Of a stretch of DNA of 64,000 nt, positions 35,405-44,156 are shown one piece after another. This stretch comes from Chitinimonas arctica (GTDB lineage: Bacteria; Pseudomonadota; Gammaproteobacteria; Burkholderiales; Chitinimonadaceae). The stretch lies in the NCBI RefSeq assembly GCF_007431345.1, contig NZ_CP041730.1:868001-932000 (forward strand), written 5' to 3'. Both the position numbers and the translations under genes were made by a program. Every line of letters starts with the position of its first letter. The stretch's first letter is position 1. The notes beneath the pieces are model-generated. The model saw only the letters and a program-made list of their open reading frames with translations, searched no databases and had not been told where the DNA came from.

Positions 35405-37363
35405 TTATTTGCGGGGCATCGCGGGATGGGCAAGTTCGAATATGGTGGCAATCAGATCATTCGGCCGCAACGGCTTTGCCAGGTAGCTATCGAAACCGGC
35501 GGTCAGGGCCAGCTGTTTGTCTTCCGCCCGGGCGAAAGCGGTCAAGGCAATGGCAGGCAAGCGTAGGCCGCCACGTTCACGTTGCCGCACTTCGCGAATC
35601 AAGGCATAGCCATCCTGGCCCGGTAAGCCGATATCGCTGATCAGCAAGTCCGGCCGCTGCTGCTCGAGGCAGTGCAAGCCTTTGGCGAAGTTGCAGGCGG
35701 ACCGCACACGCGCGTCGCGATCTCGCAGTATCAGACATAGCATCTCCCGCGTTTCGGCATCGTCCTCGACGACAACAATGTTGAGGCCCGCCAGACTGGT
35801 AGCCAATTGTGCGTCGCCGCCGTCAGCGTCTTTCGTGCTCCTGCATGGTTGTGGCGCATCGGTCTTGATGGGGAAGACGGCAATAAAGGCGGCGCCTTGG
35901 CCGGGACCGGAACTGAGCGCCGAGACCGTGCCGCCATGCAGCTCCACCAACTGTTTGACGATGGACAGGCCCAGACCCAGCCCACCGTGATAGCGGTTGC
36001 TGGCATAGTCGCTTTGGGTAAAGCGATCGAAAAGAAAAGGCAGGAAATCCGGTTTGATGCCTTGTCCGTCGTCACTCACCGTCAGCGTCAGATTGCTGTC
36101 GTCCTGGCGCAGGCCGATATGGATCTGCCCGCCCGACTGGCAAAACTTGATGGCATTGGTCAACAGGTTCCAGACAATCTGCTGTAGCCGAGCGGGGTCG
36201 GCAACCATGGGCCTGCTCACCTCGTTTGTCTCGACCTCCACCCGCAGCGCCTTGTCGCGGATGGAGCCGCCCAGCGCGGATACGGCCGAGTTCACCAGAT
36301 CCCCCACATTGACCATTTCCAGATCCAGGCTCAATTTGCCCAGATCCATGCGCGACACATCGAGAATGTCGGAAATCAGCCGTGTCTGGGTCTTGGCATT
36401 GCGTTCTATCGCTTCCAACCCGCGCGTCAGATGCTGCGCCGGGTCCTGCTTGAGCACATGCACCCAGCTGAGAATCGCATTCAGCGGTGTACGCAGCTCG
36501 TGCGACAGGATGGCGACGAATTCGTCCTTGGAACGGCTGATCCGTTCCGCCGCGGCACGCGCCGCCTGTTCCCGCTCCAGCAATTGATCGCGCTGGTGCG
36601 ACAAGGCAATGCGCTCGGAGATATTGGTGGCGATCGCCATGCTGACGCCCGGTTCCAGATGAGCCGACCAGCTCCACTCCAGATGCACCAGGCCAGCGTT
36701 GCTATCCAATAAGGGGAACTCGCCGAACCACATGCCGGTACGGCTGTCGGCCAGGTAGGCATCGATACGCTCGACCCAGCAGGATGGCGCGAAATCGACC
36801 AGGCGCCGCCCCACCACCTCGCTCTGGCTGCGCTTGAGGAGGTCTAACATGGCCGGATTGGCTTCGATAAAGCAACCGGCCGTATCGAACAGGCAAATGC
36901 CGTTCAATGCCTGCTTGTAGATGGCCCGAAAACGCGCCTCGCTACGGCGCATGCCATCCTCGACCGCTCGCATGCGCATCAAGGTCCGTACGGTCGCCAC
37001 CAGGAGGGCCGGTTCGACCGGGTGGGTCATATAAGCATCGGCACCGCAATCGAGACCGCGCACCTTGTCGTCATCGCTCACATAGGCCGCGGAGAGATGG
37101 ATAACCGGCAGCTGGAGGGTCCCCTGGCGGCTACGCAGGCAACGGCAGACTTCGAAGCCGTCCAGATCGGGCAGATGCACGTCCAGGATGACCGCCGAGA
37201 TGCCGGCATCCGCCAACTCGATTGCCTCGGTACCGGTGCCCGCCTCCTGTATCTGGAAACCCGCCGCTTTGAGTACGCGCGAGGTGGAATAGCGGGTCGT
37301 GGGATTGTCATCCACCACCAGCACGGCCGGACCATCGATCGGTGGTTCGTCGAAAAGGCTCAT
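35405..37363 (-). CDS. hybrid histidine kinase, REC-PAS-HisKA-HATPase-REC
   Basis: 652 residues, cytoplasmic. The N-terminal receiver has VLVVDDNPTTRYS and phospho-Asp in AVILDVHLPDLDGFEV. A PAS domain follows (FRAIYKQALNGICLFDTAGCFIEANPAMLDLL). The kinase core has His in ILSHELRTPLNAILSW and the ATP boxes NLLTNAIKF, DDGQGI and GGLGLGLSI. The C-terminal receiver has VVVEDDAETREML and LISDIGLPGQDGY. Its start overlaps the stop of the kinase gene upstream by 4 bases (ATGA), so it is the last gene of the stressosome operon. The two receivers let it accept as well as pass phosphate; no DNA-binding output is present. Confidence 0.95.
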   Translation of the reverse strand: MSLFDEPPIDGPAVLVVDDNPTTRYSTSRVLKAAGFQIQEAGTGTEAIELADAGISAVILDVHLPDLDGFEVCRCLRSRQGTLQLPVIHLSAAYVSDDDKVRGLDCGADAYMTHPVEPALLVATVRTLMRMRAVEDGMRRSEARFRAIYKQALNGICLFDTAGCFIEANPAMLDLLKRSQSEVVGRRLVDFAPSCWVERIDAYLADSRTGMWFGEFPLLDSNAGLVHLEWSWSAHLEPGVSMAIATNISERIALSHQRDQLLEREQAARAAAERISRSKDEFVAILSHELRTPLNAILSWVHVLKQDPAQHLTRGLEAIERNAKTQTRLISDILDVSRMDLGKLSLDLEMVNVGDLVNSAVSALGGSIRDKALRVEVETNEVSRPMVADPARLQQIVWNLLTNAIKFCQSGGQIHIGLRQDDSNLTLTVSDDGQGIKPDFLPFLFDRFTQSDYASNRYHGGLGLGLSIVKQLVELHGGTVSALSSGPGQGAAFIAVFPIKTDAPQPCRSTKDADGGDAQLATSLAGLNIVVVEDDAETREMLCLILRDRDARVRSACNFAKGLHCLEQQRPDLLISDIGLPGQDGYALIREVRQRERGGLRLPAIALTAFARAEDKQLALTAGFDSYLAKPLRPNDLIATIFELAHPAMPRK

Positions 37364-38250
37364 GATTGCTCCGCCCCCCTTGTACCTGCGCTTTGATTGG
37401 GCAGACGAAGCGGCAGACGGATCGAGAAGACCGCCCCATTCCCCAATTCACTTTGCAAAGCGACCGTGCCGCCCAGCAATTCGGCCAGCCGCTTGCTGAG
37501 AGACAGGCCCAGACCGGTCCCGCGCAAGCGCTTCTGGATAGGTGAATCGACCTGGACAAAATCCTGGAAGATCGCGTGATGGAATTCCGGCGCTATGCCG
37601 ATGCCGGTATCGGCCACCGCGAAAGTCACGGTATCGTCGTCGTTGCGGCGGGCGGATAGGCGGATTTCGCCCTTCTGGGTGAATTTCAGGGCATTGGAAA
37701 TAAAATTTCGCAGGATTTGCGCCAATTTGCGGTCGTCATTGAACAGCGACGGCACCTCGTGAGGTTCTTCGAATACCAGCGCCACATCATGGTTGGTCAG
37801 CATGGGTTTGAACATGCCGCGCAGGGCCGAGAACAGATCGACCATCTCGAACCATTCAGGGCAGATCTCCAACTGACCGGCCTCCACCTTGGCCAGATCC
37901 AGCAGGTCGTCCACCATCTCGGAGAATTCCGCCGCGGTGTCCTGGATAAAACGCACCTGGGTCTCCTGCTCGGCCGTCAACGGACCATCCACGCGGTCCA
38001 TCAGCAGGCGGGCAATACTGCGGATCGCACCGATGGGCGTGCGGAATTCGTGGCTCATATAGGTCAGAAAGCGACTTTTCAGCTCGGTGGCGTGAAGCAG
38101 GTCTTCCGCCCTTATATCGAGTTCGGCATGGAGCGCCAGTACGCCGCGATTGGTTTCATCCAACTCGGCCCGCAAGGCTGCTATCTCAGCCACCTTGGCC
38201 TGCACTTCCGCGTGGGACGCGCATACCGCTTGTCGGTCAGGGTCTTTCAT
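37360..38250 (-). CDS. histidine kinase of the stressosome operon, 296 aa
   Basis: A short N-terminal coiled coil (QAKVAEIAALRAELDETNRGVLALHAELDIRAEDL) leads into HisKA with the phospho-His in TYMSHEFRTPIGAIRSIARLL near residue 86, then the ATPase domain: NFISNALKF, ADTGIGI and RGTGLGLSLS. It has no sensor domain or membrane anchor of its own, so the input likely comes from protein contacts, possibly the stressosome proteins upstream. Its ATG overlaps the stop of the SpoIIE-type gene (TGATG) and its stop overlaps the next start (ATGA). Confidence 0.93.
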   Translation of the reverse strand: MKDPDRQAVCASHAEVQAKVAEIAALRAELDETNRGVLALHAELDIRAEDLLHATELKSRFLTYMSHEFRTPIGAIRSIARLLMDRVDGPLTAEQETQVRFIQDTAAEFSEMVDDLLDLAKVEAGQLEICPEWFEMVDLFSALRGMFKPMLTNHDVALVFEEPHEVPSLFNDDRKLAQILRNFISNALKFTQKGEIRLSARRNDDDTVTFAVADTGIGIAPEFHHAIFQDFVQVDSPIQKRLRGTGLGLSLSKRLAELLGGTVALQSELGNGAVFSIRLPLRLPNQSAGTRGAEQS

Positions 38251-39296
38251 CAGACATCCCTCCGTTTCACCACCACTACGCTGGCATCGTCACGGCCACG
38301 GCAATATTCGCGCATCAGCCAGGCAGCGATAAGCCCTGGGTGGTGCTGCAGGATGTCGGCCGCGCCTTCCAGCTTCCAGCGCGAGAACAGTCCGTCGGAG
38401 TGCATCACCAGCACCGCATGTGCAGGCCAGTCGCAATCCACGACATGCAGGCTGCCCAGCCGTAGGCCCGCGGTGCCGTGCTGGGAAAGCAGCGAACGAT
38501 CGACCAGGCCGGATATCAGCCGGCCGGCGATATTCCCTACACCGGCAAACCGTACATGCGTACCAGCCGGGTCGAGTTGGGCCAGGGCCACCGCCGCGCC
38601 GCGGCTTGTGCGCAGTGCCTGATGGATTTTTTGCAGCATGGCGCGGGAATCATCGAAGGGCGCCGTTTCGAAGGTAGCGAGGGCAAGGGATGTGGCTTGG
38701 GCCGCCTCCCAACCGTGGCCGAGACCGTCGGCCAACAGGACGGCGGTACCCGCCTCACCTTGCCTGACGGACCAGCCGTCGCCACATGCCGTCTCGCCGG
38801 GTAGCGCCAGCGCGACCGCACCTACCACGAAAGGGCCGCTCGGCGGAGGGGCCGGCCGGGTCGTCAGCCGGGCGAGGATGACCGTGCCGGACGGCACCGA
38901 GCTATGGATATCGAACTCGTCGGACAAGCGCCGCACCGCCCCCAAGCCGGTCCCCGACGTCCCGCCGGTGGAGTGGCCATCCGCCATGCAGGCGGACAAA
39001 TCGGCGATGCCCGGACCGTGATCGAGCGACAGCATTTCCACCGCCAGCTTGCCTGGGGTGCTCTCTACCGCCGCCAACAGCACGCGTCCACGGTTGGCGT
39101 AGCGCACCAGGTTGCTCCCCAGCTCGGTGGCCACCAGGGCGACCCGCCCCCTGGTGGTCTCGTCGAAACCCAGCTTGGCGGCCATGGCAACGGCGACACG
39201 ACGCAACTCGCCTACCTGGCTGTTGTCGTCCAACTCGAACGCAAGATGGCCGTTCCGCCGCGCTACTTCCCACGCCAACGCGTAATGATGACGCAT
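38250..39296 (-). CDS. RsbT-like kinase fused to RsbX/SpoIIE-type phosphatase, 348 aa
   Basis: Residues about 10-145 are a GHKL ATPase of the anti-sigma/switch-kinase kind: ALVATELGSNLVRYANRGRVLL, DHGPGIADL and GTSGTGLGAVRRLSDEFDI. Residues about 155-345 are a PP2C/SpoIIE-like phosphatase of the RsbX sort: DGWSVRQGEAGTAVLLADGLGHGWEAAQAT, with the metal-binding Asp in ADGLGHG, and VLVMHSDGLFSRW. In Bacillus, RsbT phosphorylates RsbR/RsbS and RsbX removes the phosphate; here both activities are in one chain besides a separate RsbT. The start at 39296 overlaps rsbT by 34 bases; GAGGGCAC precedes it. Confidence 0.9.
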   Translation of the reverse strand: MRHHYALAWEVARRNGHLAFELDDNSQVGELRRVAVAMAAKLGFDETTRGRVALVATELGSNLVRYANRGRVLLAAVESTPGKLAVEMLSLDHGPGIADLSACMADGHSTGGTSGTGLGAVRRLSDEFDIHSSVPSGTVILARLTTRPAPPPSGPFVVGAVALALPGETACGDGWSVRQGEAGTAVLLADGLGHGWEAAQATSLALATFETAPFDDSRAMLQKIHQALRTSRGAAVALAQLDPAGTHVRFAGVGNIAGRLISGLVDRSLLSQHGTAGLRLGSLHVVDCDWPAHAVLVMHSDGLFSRWKLEGAADILQHHPGLIAAWLMREYCRGRDDASVVVVKRRDV

Positions 39297-39673
39297 GTGC
39301 CCTCACCCACCTTGCTGCGTATCTCGAACTCGTTAACCAGCCGCCGGCTACCCGACAAGCCCATGCCCAAGCCGTTGCCCGAGGTCCAGCCATCCCGCAG
39401 GGCTTGCTCCAGGTTGTCGATGCCGGGACCCCAATCCTCGAAATGCAGACGCAAGCCATGGCGTATCGAGTCGCTCAGCACTTCCCAACGCATCTCGCCG
39501 CCGCCGCCGTATACAACGGTATTGCGCGATAACTCGCTGGCCGCCGTGATCATCTTGGTCTGGTCGACCAAGGAGAATTTCAGCGACTTGGTCAGTTCGC
39601 GCACGGTCTGGCGACTGAAGACAATGTCCTGCTCGCTGCGAAGCGGAAGCACCCCGCTAGAATTTTGGGTCAC
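39263..39673 (-). CDS. rsbT: RsbT-like serine/threonine switch kinase
   Basis: A GHKL-type kinase domain of about 136 residues. The adenine pocket is ITAASELSRNTVVYGGGGEM, where ASELxRNxxxYG is the RsbT mark; the other ATP boxes are FEDWGPGIDNLEQAL and GNGLGMGLSGSRRLVNEFEI. In stressosomes it phosphorylates RsbR and RsbS, then leaves to activate a downstream partner. The start is taken as the GTG at 39673 (VTQNSSGV), GGGAG 9 bases before; another GTG is 6 bases further up. It overlaps the rsbS end by 17 bases. Confidence 0.93.
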   Translation of the reverse strand: MTQNSSGVLPLRSEQDIVFSRQTVRELTKSLKFSLVDQTKMITAASELSRNTVVYGGGGEMRWEVLSDSIRHGLRLHFEDWGPGIDNLEQALRDGWTSGNGLGMGLSGSRRLVNEFEIRSKVGEGTCVIITRWRGK

Positions 39674-40034
39674 ATTCACGCTCCCAGGCGGCGGCAAGCA
39701 TGCGCATGCCACGCTCGGCATTCAGGGCGGTGCGCACACCGCCGAACGACAGCCCCAGCTCCACCAGCGTGATCGCCACCGCCGGCTGGATGCCCACCAC
39801 CACCACGCCGGCACCCAGCAAGCCGGCGATATTCGAAATTGCCGTCAGCATCCGGCCGATAAAGGAATCCACGATTTCCAGGGAAGAGATATCGATCAGT
39901 ACCCCCTGGGCGCCGGTGGCGGCGATCCGATCGGCCAGGTCGCTTTGCAGGGTCAGGGCGATCTGGTCCCGCAAATCCACCTGTATCGTCACAAACAGAC
40001 AGTTGCCCATCTGCAGAATGGGGATGCGTTCCAT
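39657..40034 (-). CDS. rsbS: RsbS-like stressosome scaffold (STAS)
   Basis: 125 residues, a single STAS domain: MERIPILQMGNCLFVTIQVDLRDQIALTLQSDLADRIAATGAQGVLIDISSLEIVDSFIGRMLTAI is the RsbS pattern, with the phospho-acceptor Ser in IVDSFIGR (about residue 57). With RsbR it builds the stressosome shell that holds RsbT. It lies 12 bases after rsbR; GGGGAG precedes the ATG. Confidence 0.94.
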   Translation of the reverse strand: MERIPILQMGNCLFVTIQVDLRDQIALTLQSDLADRIAATGAQGVLIDISSLEIVDSFIGRMLTAISNIAGLLGAGVVVVGIQPAVAITLVELGLSFGGVRTALNAERGMRMLAAAWERECDPKF

Positions 40035-40046
40035 TGGACGCTCCCC

Positions 40047-40901
40047 TTAGGCCGTGGCGCGGGTGACGAGGTGGCCGGTGGCCTTCAGTGCCAGACCCAG
40101 GGCGTCAGCCAGGGTCGCCTTGGTGGTGATGCCTTGCAGTTCGATACCGAGATGGACGATCGTCTGGGCGATCTGCGGCCGGATTCCGCTGATGATGCAG
40201 TCGGCGCCCATCAGGCGGATGGCCGTAACGGTCTTGATCAGATGCTGCGCCACCAGCGTATCGACGGTAGGCACACCGGTGATATCGACGATGGCCAACT
40301 CGGAGCCGGTCTCGACCAGCCGCTGTAGCAGGGATTCCATCACCAACTGGGTACGGCCGCTGTCCAGCGTGCCGATGATGGGCACGGCCAGGACGCCGTC
40401 CCACAGCTTGATCACCGGCGTGGACAGTTCCAGCAACTCCTGCTGCTGCCGGTGGATCACTTCCTCACGCGAGCTTTGATACGCCCTGGCGGCGTATTGC
40501 GCCATCTTGTCGGCCAGGTTGGAATTCCACCAGATCGCCTCCATCAACGCCCGCACATCCTCGGTGATACGCAGCTGGAGGGCGGCGAAGATGGGACGCT
40601 TGATCGCCAGCACGAACCGGCTGGTATCGCCGGCCGACGCGCCCTGTGCGGCGCGCGAGGCCGACAGCTCATGCAGTACCGCGTGCAGGTTTGCCCAGGG
40701 CGGCGCCTCGAACTGCGCCGGCTCGCCGTCGGCGCGGATGCCGTCGCGCAAGGCCCGTACCAGCTTGGCGGCATCGGTCTGCGCACTTGCCGGCGCCCTG
40801 ACCAGGGCGCCGTCCTGCAGCGACTCCGCCAGCCAATCCTCGATAAATTGCTTCAGATCGTTTTGCAGAATTTCATCCAGCACTAAATTTTGCGTCTTCA
40901 T
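40047..40901 (-). CDS. rsbR: RsbR-like stressosome sensor
   Basis: 284 residues. The N-terminal part (about 10-150) is helical and resembles the RsbRD-type N-terminal domain, with LKQFIEDWLAESL; it contains no PAS or haem motif I can see. A linker with EEVIHRQQQELLELSTPVIKLWDGVLAVPIIGTLDSGR leads to the STAS domain, with the conserved phospho-Thr candidate in VDITGVPTVDTLVAQHLIKTV. It is the first gene of the operon, has GAGGAAG 3 bases before the ATG, and sets the input of the stressosome. Confidence 0.93.
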   Translation of the reverse strand: MKTQNLVLDEILQNDLKQFIEDWLAESLQDGALVRAPASAQTDAAKLVRALRDGIRADGEPAQFEAPPWANLHAVLHELSASRAAQGASAGDTSRFVLAIKRPIFAALQLRITEDVRALMEAIWWNSNLADKMAQYAARAYQSSREEVIHRQQQELLELSTPVIKLWDGVLAVPIIGTLDSGRTQLVMESLLQRLVETGSELAIVDITGVPTVDTLVAQHLIKTVTAIRLMGADCIISGIRPQIAQTIVHLGIELQGITTKATLADALGLALKATGHLVTRATA

Positions 40902-41066
40902 GACTTCCTCGTATCGATTGGCCAGCTATCGAACGCAGGCGGACTCGCGCCGCCGTATCCAGTGAGATGGCTTAAGACATGTGACAAATATTTCAATTTG
41001 AATGCATCAACAAAGGCACGTACCGCACCTTGCAAGCGTGCGACTTCGACGAACGGCCGTGGTTCC

Positions 41067-41936
41067 TCAAGCCAGGCGAATCGATGCGGCCAATTCGTCG
41101 AACAAGGTCACCACCGCGCGCAGGGCCCGGCAATCCGGGCGGGTCAGCAGCCATAGCGCGGTATCGCACGCCGGCAAGGGTGGGGTGAGCGGCAGCACAT
41201 CCGGGAACCGGGGCAAGACGAACTCGGGCAGTATCGCCGCGCCCAGCCCGGCCCGAACCAGCTCGATGGCCGACTGCATGGAATTGCACTGGAAACGCGG
41301 CATCACGCCTGGCAAGTGCTGGCGGCGCCAAGCCACGGTGGCATGGTCGGGCAGGAAGTCGTCCAGGCCTATCCAGGCCAGGCCGGCCAGCTCCGGCGCC
41401 ACGCCGGTGGCCAGGTAGGCTTGGGCCGCGCAGACACGGTAGGCAACCGCCCCCAGGTGCCGGCCGACCAGATGCGCCGGCGGGGCCGTGGTCAACCGCA
41501 AGGCGATATCGGCATCGCGCCGGCTCAGATTGGCGAACGCGTTCGATGTCGTCAGTTCAAGGTTCAAGGCCGGATAGGCGGGCATGAAGCGGGCCAGCGC
41601 CGGCAGCAGCAGACCTTGCAGGACCGAATCGGTACAAGTGAGGCGAACGGTGCCGCTGACCACATCGTGGCCTTGTTCGAGGCCGACCTGGGCAGCCAGC
41701 AAGGCCTTTTCGGCCCGCTCGGCTTGATCGGCCAGCGCCAGGGCCATGCTGTTGGGCACATAGCCCGCCCGGCTCTTGCCGAATAGCTCCCTTCCCAGCG
41801 CGGCTTCCAGTTTGTGGATGGCGCGAAAGACGGTGGAAACATCGACGCGCAACAAGGCGGCCGCCCGGGCCAAAGTCTTGCCACGCACCAAGGCAAGGAT
41901 CAGTGAAAGGTCGGTATAACTCAGTCTACATTGCAT
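41067..41936 (-). CDS. LysR-family transcriptional regulator
   Basis: 289 residues from the ATG at 41936. The N-terminal domain reads LSYTDLSLILALVRGKTLARAAALLRVDVSTVFRAIHKLEAALGRELFGKSRAGYVPN, and VDVSTVFRAIHKLE is the recognition helix region. The effector-binding domain has LTCTDSVLQGLLLPAL and GLGAAILPEFVLPRFPDVL. It is divergent from the glutamine-amidotransferase gene (101-base gap), so it is the likely regulator of that two-gene operon. An upstream TTG at 41966 could add 10 residues. Confidence 0.92.
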   Translation of the reverse strand: MQCRLSYTDLSLILALVRGKTLARAAALLRVDVSTVFRAIHKLEAALGRELFGKSRAGYVPNSMALALADQAERAEKALLAAQVGLEQGHDVVSGTVRLTCTDSVLQGLLLPALARFMPAYPALNLELTTSNAFANLSRRDADIALRLTTAPPAHLVGRHLGAVAYRVCAAQAYLATGVAPELAGLAWIGLDDFLPDHATVAWRRQHLPGVMPRFQCNSMQSAIELVRAGLGAAILPEFVLPRFPDVLPLTPPLPACDTALWLLTRPDCRALRAVVTLFDELAASIRLA

Positions 41937-42037
41937 GGCTGCACGATATGCTTGCGGAAATGCCAATTTTCATGGCGTCAGCACCAACTTATAGTCGCCG
42001 TCATCAAACGACAAGCCTTTTCGAGGGAGCAAGCAAT

Positions 42038-42745
42038 ATGAGCATGCAAACCGTGCATATCGCCCTGGTCGGCGACCATGACAAAACCGTACCGGCACAC
42101 CAGGCCATTCCGATAGCGTTGCACCAGGCAGCGGAACAGCTTGGGCTGGCGGTCAGTTTCGAATGGCTGCCGACCGATGGCATCACCCACGCCCGCAGCC
42201 TGGCCGGATTCGACGGCATCTGGTGCGTGCCGGCCAGTCCCTATCGCGATATGGATGGCGCCCTGCTCGCCATCCGCCATGCCCGCGAGCAAGGGATACC
42301 CTTTCTCGGCAGCTGCGGCGGCTTCCAGCATGCATTGATCGAATATGCCCGCAACCAGCTGGGCTGGCAGGATGCCGTTCACGGTGAAACCACGCCGGAC
42401 GGCAAGTGCCTGGTGATTGCACCGCTGGCCTGCGCCCTGGTCGAAGTACGTGGCGGCATCCAGCTGGTAGCGGGTTCGCATATCGCGCAGGCTTACGGCA
42501 CGGTCGAAATCGACGAAGGCTATCATTGCCGATATGGCCTCAACCCGGCCTTCGCCGAGCAGTTGCTCAGCGGCCCGCTGCGCGCCAGCGGCCATGATGC
42601 GAATGGTGAAATCCGGGCGGTGGAGCTGACAAGCCATCCCTTCTTCGTCGCGACCCTGTTCCAATCCGAACGAGCCGCACTGGCCGGCCGGTTGCCGCCA
42701 CTGGCAGCCGCCTTCCTGCAGGCCTGCGCGAAAGGATCATCATGA
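42038..42745 (+). CDS. CTP-synthase-like class I glutamine amidotransferase, 235 aa
   Basis: The protein corresponds to the C-terminal amidotransferase half of CTP synthase standing alone: VHIALVGDHDKTVPAHQAIPIAL, FDGIWCVPASPYRDMDGALLAIRHAREQGIPFLGSCGGFQHALIEYARN and an end with SHPFFVATLFQSE. The nucleophile Cys lies in GSCGGFQH (about residue 103). The catalytic His is probably in TSHPFF. There is no synthetase domain. Free-standing relatives are annotated as CTP synthase C-terminal-region proteins of unknown reaction. Start at 42038 (GAGGGAGC upstream). Its stop overlaps the next start by 4 bases. Confidence 0.88.
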   Translation: MSMQTVHIALVGDHDKTVPAHQAIPIALHQAAEQLGLAVSFEWLPTDGITHARSLAGFDGIWCVPASPYRDMDGALLAIRHAREQGIPFLGSCGGFQHALIEYARNQLGWQDAVHGETTPDGKCLVIAPLACALVEVRGGIQLVAGSHIAQAYGTVEIDEGYHCRYGLNPAFAEQLLSGPLRASGHDANGEIRAVELTSHPFFVATLFQSERAALAGRLPPLAAAFLQACAKGSS

Positions 42746-43065
42746 TCGCCGCCACACCTGAACCGCCCTATTACGCAGTGATCTTCAGTTCGCTTCGTAG
42801 CGAAGCGGACGAGGGTTATGCGCAGGCCGCCGAGCGCATGCTGGCGCTGGCGCGGCAGCAGCCCGGATTCCTCGGGGTGGAGTCGGCACGCGGCGAAGAC
42901 GGCCTGGGCATCACCGTGTCCTATTGGCGCGACGAAGCCGCCATCCTTGCCTGGAAGCAGCATGCCGAGCATAGCGAGGTAAGGCGCAAAGGCCGGGACA
43001 GCTGGTATGCGGCTTTTGCCACGCGGGTATGCAAGGTCGAACGGGCCTACGCCTTCGAACGCTGA
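42742..43065 (+). CDS. antibiotic biosynthesis monooxygenase (ABM) domain protein
   Basis: 107 residues, a ferredoxin-like ABM domain: YYAVIFSSLRSEADEGYAQAAERMLALARQQPGFLGVESARGEDGLGITVSYWRDEAAILAWKQHAEH. The PGFLGVESA and SYWRDEAAIxAWKxHxEH elements are the usual signature. Such proteins act as small heme-degrading or quinol monooxygenases, or as stress proteins. ATGA overlap with the amidotransferase gene shows co-translation. Its end overlaps the convergent radical SAM gene by 19 bases. Confidence 0.93.
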   Translation: MIAATPEPPYYAVIFSSLRSEADEGYAQAAERMLALARQQPGFLGVESARGEDGLGITVSYWRDEAAILAWKQHAEHSEVRRKGRDSWYAAFATRVCKVERAYAFER

Positions 43066-44090
43066 CGCAAGCGCGAAATATCGACCGTCTGCACGGCACG
43101 GGCGCGCAACTGGCCGCAACCGCCGTCGATGTCCTGGCCGGCGGAATTGCGCACCTTGGTCAATACTCCCCGCTCATGCAGGTAGCGGGTCATGCGCTGG
43201 ATATCGTCGCGGTCGGGACGCTGGAATTCGTCCGATTCCAGGCTGTTGTAGGGGATCAGATTGAGCACCGCGAACTTGCCCCGGAACAGCCGCAGGATGG
43301 CGTCCATCTCTTCCTGGCTATCGTTGATGCCCTTGAGCAAGGTCCATTGATACTGGATGGGATAACCCACCCGCCGCGCGTAGGCCTCGCCCAGCTCCAT
43401 CAAGTCCGCCGGATCGATCTGCGGTGCGCGCGGCAGCAGTTGCCGGCGCAGATCCGCGCGGCTGGTATGCAGCGATAGCGCCAGCGCCGGCTTGACCCGC
43501 TGCTGCGGCAGCCGCTCGAACACCCGCGGATCACCCACCGTGGAAAATACCAGGTTCTTATGCCCTACCCCGCCATCGGTACCCAGCAGGTCGATGGCCT
43601 CCAATACGTTGTCCAGATTGTGGGCGGGCTCGCCCATTCCCATGAACACCACTTTCTTCACCGGCCGCTCACGCCGGGCCAGCGCCACCTGCGCGACGAT
43701 CTCGGCACTACCCAACTGGCGCAGCAGACCGCTCTTGCCGGTCATGCAGAACACGCACCCCACCGCGCAACCGACCTGGGTGGAAACGCACAGGCCATCG
43801 CGCGGCAACAGCACGCTTTCCACCATCTGCCCATCGGCCAACTCGACCAATAGCCGCGCCGAACCATCGCCGGCCGGATGCTGCGAACGCAGGCGCGCCA
43901 GCCCTTCCAACCCTTGCTGCAAGGCCGGCAGGCCAGCCCGTACGCTCAGCGGCAGATAGTTTTCGGATTGCTGGTGACGGGTACCGGTGTCCAGCGGCAG
44001 GCCTTTGAGCCAGGCGCGGCTTACCCGGCCTATATGGCAGGGTTTGGCGCCGAGCTCGGCGAGGGAATGGTGAAAGTCTTGAATGCGCAT
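43047..44090 (-). CDS. RlmN/Cfr-family radical SAM RNA methyltransferase
   Basis: 347 residues. It has the CxxxCxxC iron-sulfur motif in LCVSTQVGCAVGCVFCMTGKSG, where the first Cys of LCVST matches the extra RlmN Cys118. It also has MGMGEPAHNLDNVLEAI, FSTVGDPRVF, LALSLHTSRADLRRQLLP, LLKGINDS and, near the end, the methylatable Cys in GQDIDGGCGQL. RlmN methylates A2503 of 23S rRNA and A37 of some tRNAs. This protein is shorter than E. coli RlmN (384), mostly at the N-terminus, and may be a paralogue with its own target. No RlmN-typical neighbours (ispG, ndk) are present. Confidence 0.9.
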   Translation of the reverse strand: MRIQDFHHSLAELGAKPCHIGRVSRAWLKGLPLDTGTRHQQSENYLPLSVRAGLPALQQGLEGLARLRSQHPAGDGSARLLVELADGQMVESVLLPRDGLCVSTQVGCAVGCVFCMTGKSGLLRQLGSAEIVAQVALARRERPVKKVVFMGMGEPAHNLDNVLEAIDLLGTDGGVGHKNLVFSTVGDPRVFERLPQQRVKPALALSLHTSRADLRRQLLPRAPQIDPADLMELGEAYARRVGYPIQYQWTLLKGINDSQEEMDAILRLFRGKFAVLNLIPYNSLESDEFQRPDRDDIQRMTRYLHERGVLTKVRNSAGQDIDGGCGQLRARAVQTVDISRLRQRSKA

Positions 44091-44156
44091 GGGGGGCGCA
44101 TCGTACCATCGGTCGCGGTGCCATGGCGCCCGGGCGGATGGACGGACGGCGCCGCC

